DNA of 64,000 nt, taken from Pseudomonas alcaligenes (GTDB lineage Bacteria > Pseudomonadota > Gammaproteobacteria > Pseudomonadales > Pseudomonadaceae). Below the pieces are notes generated by a model. That model saw only the letters and a program-made list of their open reading frames with translations, was not told the DNA's origin and did not search any database. Position numbers and translations under genes: made by a program. This document shows positions 7,376 through 14,864 of this stretch, piece by piece (position 1 is the first letter of the stretch; each line of letters starts with the position of its first letter). The stretch spans positions 806,001-870,000 of the forward strand of contig NZ_LZEU01000001.1 in the NCBI RefSeq assembly GCF_014490745.1. The letters run 5' to 3'.

Positions 7376-8239
7376 ATGAGTGTTTTGCACGCTGACAGAC
7401 GCCTGTCGGCCTGGCTGCTGCTGCCCGCGCTGGGCTGGCTGGCGCTGTTTCTGCTGGTGCCGTGCCTGCTGGTGCTGGTCTACAGCTTCTTCGAGCGCGG
7501 TGCCTACGGCGGCATCGACTACGTGTTCACCTGGGACAACTACCTGCGTGCGCTCGACCCGCTGTACCTGGAGATTCTCCTGCGCTCGGCGAAGATCGCC
7601 GGGCTGGCCACCCTGTTCGCCGTGCTGATCGGCTACCCGGCGGCCTACGCCATCGTCCGCGCGCCGCAGCGGCGCCAGGCGATCTACCTGTTCCTGGTGA
7701 TGCTGCCGTTCTGGAGCAATTACCTGATCCGTACCTACGCCTGGATCGTCCTGCTCAACCGCAAGGGCCTGCTTGCCGGCCTGCTGGAGCCGCTGGGCCT
7801 GTACGGCGAGCTGCTCGACATCCTGTACACCGAGAACGCGGTGATCCTGGGGCTGGTGTACAACTACATCCCCTTCGTGATCCTGGCGATCTACTCCTCG
7901 CTGTCGCGGATCAACCGCGAACTGTGGGAAGCCTCCAGCGACCTCGGCGCCTCCGGCTGGACGACCTTCCGCCGCATCATCCTGCCGATGAGCGTGCCCG
8001 GCATCGCCGCCGGCGCGGTGTTCGTCTTCGTCCTCAGCATCGGCAACTTCATCACCGCCGACCTGCTGGGCGGCAAGCAGGTGCTGATGGTCGGCAACCT
8101 GATCTATTCGCAGTTCCTCACCGCACGCGACTGGCCGTTCGGCTCGGCGCTGGCCTTCTTCCTGATCGCCATCATGCTCCTGCTGCTGTTCATCCAGGCA
8201 CTGCTGGCCCGTCGTGCCCAGGGGGCCCGCCATGCGTAA
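7376..8239 (+). CDS. Polyamine-type ABC transporter permease (PotB/PotH-like)
   Basis: 287 residues, strongly hydrophobic, with about six membrane segments beginning LSAWLLLPALGWLALFLLV. The conserved EAA loop that contacts the ATPase is visible as LWEASSDLGASGWTTFRRII. PotB/PotH proteins form one half of the inner-membrane channel that imports polyamines and related cations. Start ATG 7376 follows GGGGGA. The gene overlaps the next permease by eight bases, so the two are translationally coupled, and the order binding protein, permease, permease, ATPase is that of PotF-H-I-G with the ATPase moved last. Confidence 0.85.
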   Translation: MSVLHADRRLSAWLLLPALGWLALFLLVPCLLVLVYSFFERGAYGGIDYVFTWDNYLRALDPLYLEILLRSAKIAGLATLFAVLIGYPAAYAIVRAPQRRQAIYLFLVMLPFWSNYLIRTYAWIVLLNRKGLLAGLLEPLGLYGELLDILYTENAVILGLVYNYIPFVILAIYSSLSRINRELWEASSDLGASGWTTFRRIILPMSVPGIAAGAVFVFVLSIGNFITADLLGGKQVLMVGNLIYSQFLTARDWPFGSALAFFLIAIMLLLLFIQALLARRAQGARHA

Positions 8240-9044
8240 TCCATCCGCCGTGCTGCTCGGCAGTCACCTGTGGCTGGTGTATGCCTTCCTCTATGTGCCG
8301 ATCCTGGTGCTGATCCTGCTGTCGTTCAACGCCAGCGGCCTGCCCACCGCCTGGGGTGGCGCTTCGCTGAAATGGTACGGCGCGCTGCTGGCCAACCAGG
8401 CGATCCAGCACGCCGCGCTGAACACCCTGATCGTGGCGCTGGTGTCCACCACCCTGGCCTGCCTGCTCGGCACCCTGCTGGCGCTGGGCGTCGAGCTGCG
8501 CGCCCATGCCAGCGGCAACCCGGCACGCAGCGCCGGGCTGGCCGACACCTTGCTGATGGCGCCGATGATCATTCCCGACATCGTCCTGGCCATCGCCCTG
8601 CTGAGCTTCTTCAACCTGCTGAAGATGAGCCTGGGCCTGCACTCGATCATCCTGAGTCACGTGGTGTTCAACATCGCCTTCGTCTGCGCGGTGGTGCGCA
8701 CCCGCCTCAAGCACTTCGACTACTCGATTCTCGAGGCCTCCATCGACCTCGGCGCGAGCTGGCCGACCACCCTGCGCCGGGTGCTGCTGCCGGCGATCTT
8801 TCCCGGCGTGCTGGCCGGCGGCCTGCTGGCGTTCACCCTGTCGGTGGACGAATTCATCATCGCCTTCTTCAACTCCGGCGCCGGCAGCGCCTCGACCACC
8901 TTGCCGATGCAGGTCTACTCGATGATCCGCTTCGGCGTCACTCCCGAAATCAACGCTCTGGCGACCCTGGTGATGCTGGTCAGCTTCACCGCGCTGTTCG
9001 CTTCCCAGCGGCTCAACAAGGTGCAAAGCAAGCATGAAGACTGA
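8232..9044 (+). CDS. Polyamine-type ABC transporter permease (PotC/PotI-like)
   Basis: 270 residues with about six membrane segments (first LWLVYAFLYVPILVLILLSF). The EAA loop reads ILEASIDLGASWPTTLRRVL, with the PotC/PotI-type DEFIIAFF motif following near residue 210. It pairs with the preceding permease to form the channel. Start ATG 8232 lies inside the end of the upstream gene, and its own end overlaps the ATPase gene by eleven bases. This supports one polycistronic message. Confidence 0.85.
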   Translation: MRNPSAVLLGSHLWLVYAFLYVPILVLILLSFNASGLPTAWGGASLKWYGALLANQAIQHAALNTLIVALVSTTLACLLGTLLALGVELRAHASGNPARSAGLADTLLMAPMIIPDIVLAIALLSFFNLLKMSLGLHSIILSHVVFNIAFVCAVVRTRLKHFDYSILEASIDLGASWPTTLRRVLLPAIFPGVLAGGLLAFTLSVDEFIIAFFNSGAGSASTTLPMQVYSMIRFGVTPEINALATLVMLVSFTALFASQRLNKVQSKHED

Positions 9045-10113
9045 CAAAGCCCCGCTGCTGGTCCTCGACAAGGTCAGCAAGAGCTACGGCCAGGGCCTGG
9101 CCGTGGACAACGTGTCGCTGAACGTGCGCGAGAACGAGTTCTTCGCCCTGCTCGGGCCTTCCGGCTGCGGCAAGAGCACCCTGCTGCGCATGCTCGCCGG
9201 CTTCGAGACGCCGACCTCCGGGCAGATCTTCCTCGACGGTCGCGACATCTCGCCGATCCCGGCCAACCGCCGGCCGCTCAACCTGATGTTCCAGTCCTAC
9301 GCGCTGTTCCCCACCATGAGCGTGCGCGACAACATCGCCTACGGCCTGGAGATGGAGAAGCTGCCGAAGGACGAGATCGTCCAGCGCGTCGACGCCATGC
9401 TGGAGACCGCGCAGCTGCGCGACCTGGCCCGCCGTCGTCCGGATCAGCTGTCCGGCGGCCAGCGCCAGCGCGTGGCCCTGGCCCGTGCGCTGATCAAGCG
9501 CCCGCGGGTGCTGCTGCTCGACGAGCCGCTCGGCGCCCTGGACAAGAAGCTGCGCGGCAAGATGCAGCTGGAACTCAAGCGCCTGCAGCACGAGAGTGGC
9601 ATCACCTTCATCGTGGTCACCCATGACCAGGAAGAGGCGCTGGTCATGGCCGACCGCATGGCCGTGCTCAAGGATGGCCAGGTCAGCCAGTGCGGCAGCC
9701 CGGCCAACCTCTACGAGTACCCGAAGAACCGCTTCGTCGCCGACTTCATCGGCGTCAGCAACCTGATCGAGGCCCGGCGCCTGCCCGGCAACCAGGTCGA
9801 GGCCGGTGGCCAGACCCTGCAGATCGAACCGACCGCCGAGGCCGTTAGTGGCCAGGTGACCCTGGCCCTGCGCCCCGAACGCCTGCGCGTGCTCGGCACA
9901 CAAGCGGCCGCTTGCGACAACCAGCTCGACGGCCAGGTGGTGGAGGTCGCGTACCACGGCCTGGACACCAACCTGCACGTGCGCACGGCGGTTTCCGCCA
10001 AGCCGCTGATCGTCCGCGTGCCGAGCGCCGAGCACGAGTTCTCCTCCTTCACCAGTGGCATGCCGATCCGCCTCGGCTGGAGCGCCGAGCATGCCCGCGT
10101 ACTGTCCTGCTGA
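9034..10113 (+). CDS. Polyamine-type ABC transporter ATPase (PotA/PotG-like)
   Basis: 359 residues. Walker A GPSGCGKST is at about 41-49, the signature LSGGQRQRVALARAL from about 139, Walker B VLLLDEPLGALD at about 159-170, and the switch histidine in VVTHDQEEAL. The C-terminal third (from about 240) is a TOBE-type regulatory domain, as in PotA and MalK. It powers import through the two permeases. The ATG overlaps the upstream permease end. Only 29 nt separate it from the second glycosyltransferase, so import and glycosyl transfer look co-transcribed. Confidence 0.88.
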   Translation: MKTDKAPLLVLDKVSKSYGQGLAVDNVSLNVRENEFFALLGPSGCGKSTLLRMLAGFETPTSGQIFLDGRDISPIPANRRPLNLMFQSYALFPTMSVRDNIAYGLEMEKLPKDEIVQRVDAMLETAQLRDLARRRPDQLSGGQRQRVALARALIKRPRVLLLDEPLGALDKKLRGKMQLELKRLQHESGITFIVVTHDQEEALVMADRMAVLKDGQVSQCGSPANLYEYPKNRFVADFIGVSNLIEARRLPGNQVEAGGQTLQIEPTAEAVSGQVTLALRPERLRVLGTQAAACDNQLDGQVVEVAYHGLDTNLHVRTAVSAKPLIVRVPSAEHEFSSFTSGMPIRLGWSAEHARVLSC

Positions 10114-10142
10114 ATCACAAGAACAACACCGGAGTACCGACC

Positions 10143-11429
10143 ATGAGTGAACGCAAAGTCATCGCCTTCTTCCCCGAGGCCGCCTACGGGCCGGCGCTCA
10201 ACTCCGTGGGCATCGCCCAGGCCTGCGAGGCACTGGGACACAAGGCGGTGTTCCTCACCGACCCGGGCATGACCGGGGTGTATTCGGCCTACGGCTTCGA
10301 GGAGCACTACGTGAACATGTCTGAGCCGATGCCGGCCGAGGAGATGGCACGCTACTGGAGCGACTTCATCAACGGCCATATCCCCAACTTCCGCAAGGCG
10401 CCGATCGACCAGCTCGACAACTATGTGAAGGAATGCTGGGCGGCCATCGTCGAGACCAGCAAGTGGGCGCAGAAGGGCCTGCCGGAGATCCTCGAGCGGA
10501 TCAAGCCGGATCTGATCTGCGTCGACAACGTCATCCTGTTCCCGGCCATCAAGCAGTACGGCAAGCCCTGGGTACGCATCATCTCCTGCTCGGAGAACGA
10601 GGTGCACGACCCGGACATCCCGCCTTACCTGTCGGGCATGAGCGTCGACGACAAGGCCGGCCATGCGCGCTTCGATGCCAAGTTCGAGGAAGTGATCAAG
10701 CCAATCCACGAGGACTTCAACGCCTTCCTCGCCGAGTGCGGCGAGCGTCCCTATCCGCTGGGCACCTTCTTCGAGGAGTCGCCCTGGATGAACCTGCTGC
10801 TGTATCCGGATCCGGTCAAGTTCGAGCGCCGCTACCCGCTGCCGCCGGCGCGCTTCCACTACCTGCAGGGCTGCGTGCGCCAGGACAAGGCCTATGAGAT
10901 TCCCCAGTTCCGCGCCAACAACGACAAGCCGCTGCTCTACGTCAGCTTCGGCAGCCTTGGCTCCGGCGACGTCGAGCTGCTCAAACGGCTGATCGCCAGC
11001 ATCGGCAAGCTGCCGTACCGCGCGCTGTTCAACGTCGGCGAGTACGTCGAGCAGTACACCGACCTGCCGGACAACGTGATCGTCTCCAACTGGTACCCGC
11101 AGCCTTCGGTGATCGCCCAGGTCGACGCGGTGATCCATCACGGCGGCAACAACAGCTTCACCGAGTGCCTGTACTTCGGCAAACCGGCGATCGTCATGCC
11201 CTACGTGTGGGACGGCCACGACAACGCCATGCGTGCCCAGGAAACCGGACACGGCTTCCGCATGGATCGCTACGACTGGGACGACAGCGAGCTGGCCGAC
11301 AAGCTGGCGCTGTGCGTCGGCGATGCCGCGATGCAGGCGCGCCTCCAGCACGCCAGCGCCTACATGACCTCGCGCAAGGGCCCGCAAGACGCGGCCAAGA
11401 TCCTCGATGGAATCCTCAAAAATGCCTGA
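10143..11429 (+). CDS. MGT-family (GT1) glycosyltransferase B
   Basis: 428 residues of GT-B fold, a paralogue of the minus-strand gene at 3644: both begin with an (I/L)A(F/L)FPEA(A/S) strand, share ESPW(M/L)NLLL in the middle, and carry the donor site W(Y/F)PQP then IHHGGNNSF and YVWDGHDNA (here about 331-360). This family uses nucleotide sugars to glycosylate small molecules. The start ATG 10143 has GGAG ten bases upstream. It sits directly after the importer genes and its last codons overlap cupin B. Two paralogues in two divergently read operons may act on different acceptors or form a heteromer. Neither substrate can be inferred from sequence. Confidence 0.85.
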   Translation: MSERKVIAFFPEAAYGPALNSVGIAQACEALGHKAVFLTDPGMTGVYSAYGFEEHYVNMSEPMPAEEMARYWSDFINGHIPNFRKAPIDQLDNYVKECWAAIVETSKWAQKGLPEILERIKPDLICVDNVILFPAIKQYGKPWVRIISCSENEVHDPDIPPYLSGMSVDDKAGHARFDAKFEEVIKPIHEDFNAFLAECGERPYPLGTFFEESPWMNLLLYPDPVKFERRYPLPPARFHYLQGCVRQDKAYEIPQFRANNDKPLLYVSFGSLGSGDVELLKRLIASIGKLPYRALFNVGEYVEQYTDLPDNVIVSNWYPQPSVIAQVDAVIHHGGNNSFTECLYFGKPAIVMPYVWDGHDNAMRAQETGHGFRMDRYDWDDSELADKLALCVGDAAMQARLQHASAYMTSRKGPQDAAKILDGILKNA

Positions 11430-11787
11430 AGCCCGCCTGCAATCCAGCGCCCCGCACATCATCGGCGCCCGCGACTACGCCGACCTGGTGGACTGGGGTT
11501 ACCAGTCCGACGCCGTCGCCGGGCAGTCCCACTCCAGCGGCCGCCTGCTGTTCAAGGGGCCGGGCAACAGTCCGGAAGTCGGCCTGTGGGTGTGCACCCC
11601 GGGCACCTGGAAGCTGTCCATCCCGCGTGACGAGCTGTGCCACTTCCTCGAGGGCGTCGCCATCTACCGCCGCGACAACGGCGAGGTGATCGAGGTCGGC
11701 GCCGACACCCTGGTCATGTTCCCCGCCGGCTGGACGGGTGAGTGCGAAGTGCGCGAGACCCTGCGCAACACCTACATGCTGGTCTGA
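11422..11787 (+). CDS. Small cupin-domain protein (Cupin_3/DUF861 type), cupin B
   Basis: 121 residues. The cupin core reads GLWVCTPGTWKLSIPRDELC and HFLEGVAIYR, then VGADTLVMFPAGWTGECEV. It is close in layout to cupin C next door (shared CTPG-W, DE-CHFLEG, GEVIE, P-W-G-C-V-ET) and more distantly related to cupin A. The start ATG 11422 overlaps the glycosyltransferase end by eight bases. An in-frame ATG at 11407 would add five residues and cannot be excluded. Adjacent duplicated cupins may form a heterodimer. The role is unknown; location suggests handling of the glycosylated product. Confidence 0.8.
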   Translation: MPEARLQSSAPHIIGARDYADLVDWGYQSDAVAGQSHSSGRLLFKGPGNSPEVGLWVCTPGTWKLSIPRDELCHFLEGVAIYRRDNGEVIEVGADTLVMFPAGWTGECEVRETLRNTYMLV

Positions 11788-11801
11788 ACCGGCCCCATTC
11801 G

Positions 11802-11820
11802 CCGCGCCCGGCGGGCGCGG
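11802..11820 (+). other. GC-rich hairpin between cupin B and cupin C
   Basis: CCGCGCCC and GGGCGCGG form a perfect eight-base stem with a three-base loop in the 61-nt gap. There is no T-run. It may modulate message stability or partial termination inside the operon. Confidence 0.5.
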
Positions 11821-11848
11821 CCCTGTCTGAAAAAGCGAGTAAAGCACG

Positions 11849-12193
11849 ATGAAAACCCCCGTTATCCACCGCCCCCTGCAGGTCACCGAACTCAAGGACT
11901 GGGGCGTGATCCCGACCATGCTCGAAGGCCAGTCGCACGTCAGCGGTGTGGTGCTGCACAAGGGCCCTGAGGGCCAGTCCGAGTGCGGCATCTGGCACTG
12001 CACGCCGGGCAAGTGGTTCTGCCACGTCACCAGCGACGAGTTCTGCCACTTCCTCGAAGGGCGTTGCACCTACGTGCATGAGTCGGGCGAAGTGATCGAG
12101 ATCACCCCGGATACCGCCGCCTTCTTCCCCAAGGACTGGAAAGGCGTGTGCACCGTCCACGAGACGGTGAAAAAGGTCTACATGATCCGGTGA
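11849..12193 (+). CDS. Small cupin-domain protein (Cupin_3/DUF861 type), cupin C
   Basis: 114 residues with the core GIWHCTPGKWFCHVTSDEFC, HFLEGRCTYVHESGEVIE and FFPKDWKGVCTVHET. It is a near twin of cupin B, and the pair probably arose by tandem duplication. Start ATG 11849 follows AGTAAAGCACG, a modest ribosome site. The gene ends four bases before the kinase start, implying coupled translation. Characterised relatives act on ureido and small polar compounds, but no activity can be assigned here. Confidence 0.8.
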   Translation: MKTPVIHRPLQVTELKDWGVIPTMLEGQSHVSGVVLHKGPEGQSECGIWHCTPGKWFCHVTSDEFCHFLEGRCTYVHESGEVIEITPDTAAFFPKDWKGVCTVHETVKKVYMIR

Positions 12194-12197
12194 TGCC

Positions 12198-13241
12198 ATG
12201 AACCAGGCCCTGACCCCTTCCAGCGAGGTGCGCGCGCAGCAGCGCGCGGCCTTCGTCGCTCGCCACTGGCATGCCGAGGCGACCTTGCAGGCACTGCCGG
12301 CCGATGCCTCGGCGCGCCGCTATTTCCGCCTGCCGGGCGCGTCCCTGCTGCTGATGGATTCGCCGCCCGCGGGCGAGCCGCTGGCGCCCTACCTGCGGGT
12401 GGCCGAGCTGCTGCACGAGCAGGGCCTGTCGGCGCCGCGGGTGCTGGCGGCCGACGAGCAGGCAGGCCTGGCGCTGATCGAGGACTTCGGTCAGGCCACC
12501 TACACCCGCCTGCTGGCTGCCGGCCAGGCCGAGGCGCCGCTGTACGAGCTGGCCGTCGACTGCCTGGTGGCCCTGCACCGCGCACCGGCCGAGCAGGCCG
12601 CGGTACTGCCGGCCTACAACGACCAGCGCCTGGCCGACGAATTCGCCCTGTTCATCGACTGGTACGCGCCGCTGCTGCTCGGCGCGGCGCCATCCTCGGC
12701 CCTGCGCACGGCCTATATGGCGCTGTTCGACGGCCTCTGCGACCTGGTCGCCGGGCGTCGCGAGGCCCTGGTGCTGCGCGACTTCCACGTCGACAACCTG
12801 ATGCTCCTGGAAGAGCGCAGCGGCGTGGCCGCCTGCGGCCTGCTGGACTTCCAGGACGCCCTGCACGGCGCCTGCGCCTACGACCTCATGTCGCTGCTCG
12901 AAGATGCGCGTCGCGACCTGCCGCGCGAGCTGCAGGACAACCTGCTGCAGCGCTACCTGGCGCAGCGCCCGCAGCTCGACCGCGAGGCCTTCCTCGCCGA
13001 CTACGCGGTGCTCGCCGCCCAGCGTCACGCCAAGGTGCTCGGCATCTTCGTGCGCCTGGCCAAGCGCGACGGCAAGCTCGGCTACCTCGCTCACCTGCCA
13101 CGGGTGCTGCGCCTGTTCCGCGAGGCACTGGAACGGCCGGCGCTGCATCCGCTACGCGATTTCCTCGATTGCCACCTCGAAGGCTGGCGCGACGACCTGC
13201 CGGTCGCCGTGCTCGACGGCCTGCGTGGCCAATCTCTCTGA
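12198..13241 (+). CDS. AmgK-like sugar kinase (aminoglycoside phosphotransferase fold)
   Basis: 347 residues of the COG3178 type whose characterised member AmgK phosphorylates N-acetylmuramate and N-acetylglucosamine at the anomeric carbon. Visible features are DASARRYFRLP near the N-terminus, the catalytic loop VLRDFHVDN (D195, N200) and the metal motif GLLDFQDALHG (D217). In AmgK the loop is H-R-D; here the first histidine is leucine, while the catalytic aspartate is kept. It is far from any murU, lptD or surA gene and instead follows cupin C by four bases, so it is probably a paralogue that activates a sugar for the glycosyltransferases. The sugar specificity is inferred only. Confidence 0.75.
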   Translation: MNQALTPSSEVRAQQRAAFVARHWHAEATLQALPADASARRYFRLPGASLLLMDSPPAGEPLAPYLRVAELLHEQGLSAPRVLAADEQAGLALIEDFGQATYTRLLAAGQAEAPLYELAVDCLVALHRAPAEQAAVLPAYNDQRLADEFALFIDWYAPLLLGAAPSSALRTAYMALFDGLCDLVAGRREALVLRDFHVDNLMLLEERSGVAACGLLDFQDALHGACAYDLMSLLEDARRDLPRELQDNLLQRYLAQRPQLDREAFLADYAVLAAQRHAKVLGIFVRLAKRDGKLGYLAHLPRVLRLFREALERPALHPLRDFLDCHLEGWRDDLPVAVLDGLRGQSL

Positions 13242-13257
13242 CTTTGCAGGAACTGCC

Positions 13258-14760
13258 ATGACCACCTTCAACTGCGACACCCCGCTGCGCTTCATCAACC
13301 CGGACTACCAGAGCCCGGCGACCCGCCGCCTGCGCGGCATCATCGACCCGGCCAGCCTGCAGCAGGTCGGCAGCATCGGCCTGTGCGAGCAGGGCGACGT
13401 GGACGCGGCGCTGGACGCCGCCGGCGCCGCCTACCAGCAGTGGCGCAAGGTCGATGCCAAGAGTCGCGCCGCGCTGCTGCACCGCCTGGCCAACGCCATC
13501 GAGCAGAACGAGGCGTGCAACCGCGAAGTGGCGCGGCTGATGACCCTGGAGATGGGCAAGCCATTCCCCGAGGCTATGGGCGAGCTGGCCAACTGCGCGC
13601 CGATCTTCCGCTACTACGCCGAGATGGCCCGCGACGAGGCCGGCAAGGTCGCCGGCACCACCCAGCTCGGCTCCTTCCAGCATGTGCGCTACGAACCCTA
13701 TGGCGTCAGCGTGCACATCATGCCGTTCAACTTCCCGATCCTGCTGATGTGCTGGACCCTGGCCGCCTCGCTGGCCGCCGGCAACGCCTGCATCGTCAAG
13801 CCGGCCGAGAGCACCAGCCTGTGCACCCTGAAGTTCATGGAGCACTTCCGCGTGCTGCCGGCCGGGCTGATCTCCTGCCTGCCGGGCGATGCGCAGACCG
13901 CCCAGCTGCTGGTGCAGTCCGAGCGCACCCATGCGGTGGCCTTCACCGGCAGCGTGGCTGCCGGCAAGGCGGTGGCGATGGCCTGCGCCGAACGCATGAA
14001 ACCGGCGGTGATCGAGGCCGGCGGCAGCGACCCGATGATCATCAGCCAGCACGCGCCGCTGGAGGTGGCTGCTGCTGGTGCGGTGACCGCTGCCTTCCAC
14101 CTGACCGGGCAGATCTGCACTTCGGCCGAGCGTTTCTTCGTGGTCGACGCGGTTCACGATGAGTTCGTCGCCCGCTTCGCCGAGCGCACCCGTCAGCTGC
14201 GCATCGGCCATGGTCTGGAACACAGCGAGATCGGCCCGCTGGTCAGCCAGGCCGCGCGCGACAAGGTCATGCGCCTGGTCGACGACGCCGTGGCCAAGGG
14301 TGCCCAGGTGGTCTGTGGCGGGCGTGTGCCGCCGCAGCACCCGGTCGGCTGGTTCTACGAGCCGACCATCCTCACCGGCGTCACCGCCGAGATGGCGATC
14401 TTCCACGAGGAGTGCTTCGGCCCGGTGGCGGCCATCTGCAAGGTCGCCGACTTCGACGAGGCCGTGCGTCTGGCCAACGACTCGCCGTTCGGCCTCGGTG
14501 CCTCGCTGTTCTCCACCGACCTGGCCGAGGCCATGGAGGCCGCCGACCGCCTGGAAGCTGGCATGGTCTGGGTCAACAACCCGCTGATCGACAACGACGC
14601 GCTGCCCTTCGGTGGCTGGAAGATGTCCGGTATGGGCCGCGAGCTGGGCCGCCAGGGCCTGGATGCGTTCCGCCGCTCGAAGATGGTGATCATCGACCAC
14701 CAGCCGCAGATCCAGTCGTGGTGGTACCCCTACGCCGACGACCAGTTCTACCGCGTCTGA
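13258..14760 (+). CDS. NAD(P)-dependent aldehyde dehydrogenase (ALDH superfamily)
   Basis: 500 residues. The cofactor-binding strand IMPFNFPILLMCW and KPAESTS, the general base E253 in VIEAGGSDPM, and the nucleophile C287 in GQICTSAERF are all present, so it should be active. The motif EAGGSDP in place of the common ELGGKSP and the C-terminal QSWWYPY resemble succinate-semialdehyde-type dehydrogenases of mixed substrate range. It would oxidise the aldehyde made by an amine oxidase. The start ATG 13258 has AGGAA seven bases upstream. It lies 16 nt after the kinase in the same operon and 14 nt before a short leader-like frame. Confidence 0.85.
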   Translation: MTTFNCDTPLRFINPDYQSPATRRLRGIIDPASLQQVGSIGLCEQGDVDAALDAAGAAYQQWRKVDAKSRAALLHRLANAIEQNEACNREVARLMTLEMGKPFPEAMGELANCAPIFRYYAEMARDEAGKVAGTTQLGSFQHVRYEPYGVSVHIMPFNFPILLMCWTLAASLAAGNACIVKPAESTSLCTLKFMEHFRVLPAGLISCLPGDAQTAQLLVQSERTHAVAFTGSVAAGKAVAMACAERMKPAVIEAGGSDPMIISQHAPLEVAAAGAVTAAFHLTGQICTSAERFFVVDAVHDEFVARFAERTRQLRIGHGLEHSEIGPLVSQAARDKVMRLVDDAVAKGAQVVCGGRVPPQHPVGWFYEPTILTGVTAEMAIFHEECFGPVAAICKVADFDEAVRLANDSPFGLGASLFSTDLAEAMEAADRLEAGMVWVNNPLIDNDALPFGGWKMSGMGRELGRQGLDAFRRSKMVIIDHQPQIQSWWYPYADDQFYRV

Positions 14761-14774
14761 GTCAGGAGACTGCC

Positions 14775-14864
14775 ATGAACGCCGCCGCTGCCGTAACCGC
14801 CACGCCTGCCCAGCGCAGGCGTGGCGCGCGCCTGGCTCGTGCTGCCACGGAGGTCGGCCGATGA
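14775..14864 (+). CDS. Possible 29-aa leader-type ORF coupled to the LuxR gene
   Basis: ATG 14775 has a strong CAGGAG site seven bases upstream, although no longer gene is present. The 29-residue product is Ala- and Arg-rich (MNAAAAVTATPAQRRRGAR) with no family match that I recognise. Its TGA overlaps the ATG of the regulator (ATGA, 14861-14864). A perfect hairpin lies inside it at 14802-14822. The combination suggests translational coupling or attenuation of the regulator gene rather than a functional peptide. Confidence 0.4.
   Translation: MNAAAAVTATPAQRRRGARLARAATEVGR
14802..14822 (+). promoter_or_regulatory. Perfect hairpin inside the leader-type ORF
   Basis: ACGCCTGC (14802-14809), loop CCAGC, GCAGGCGT (14815-14822). 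It lies 39 nt before the regulator start and could pause ribosomes or polymerase. No T-run follows. Confidence 0.45.

Noticed and set aside
12904..13257. N-terminal extension of the ALDH in frame with upstream DNA
   Set aside because: The extra 118 codons lie over the kinase gene in another frame; ATG 13258 has a proper ribosome site and gives a standard ALDH start.
12886..14700. 604-codon minus-strand frame opposite the kinase end and ALDH
   Set aside because: Antisense to genes with intact active sites; composition (His, Gln, Gly, Arg) is that of a shadow frame and no ribosome site precedes it.
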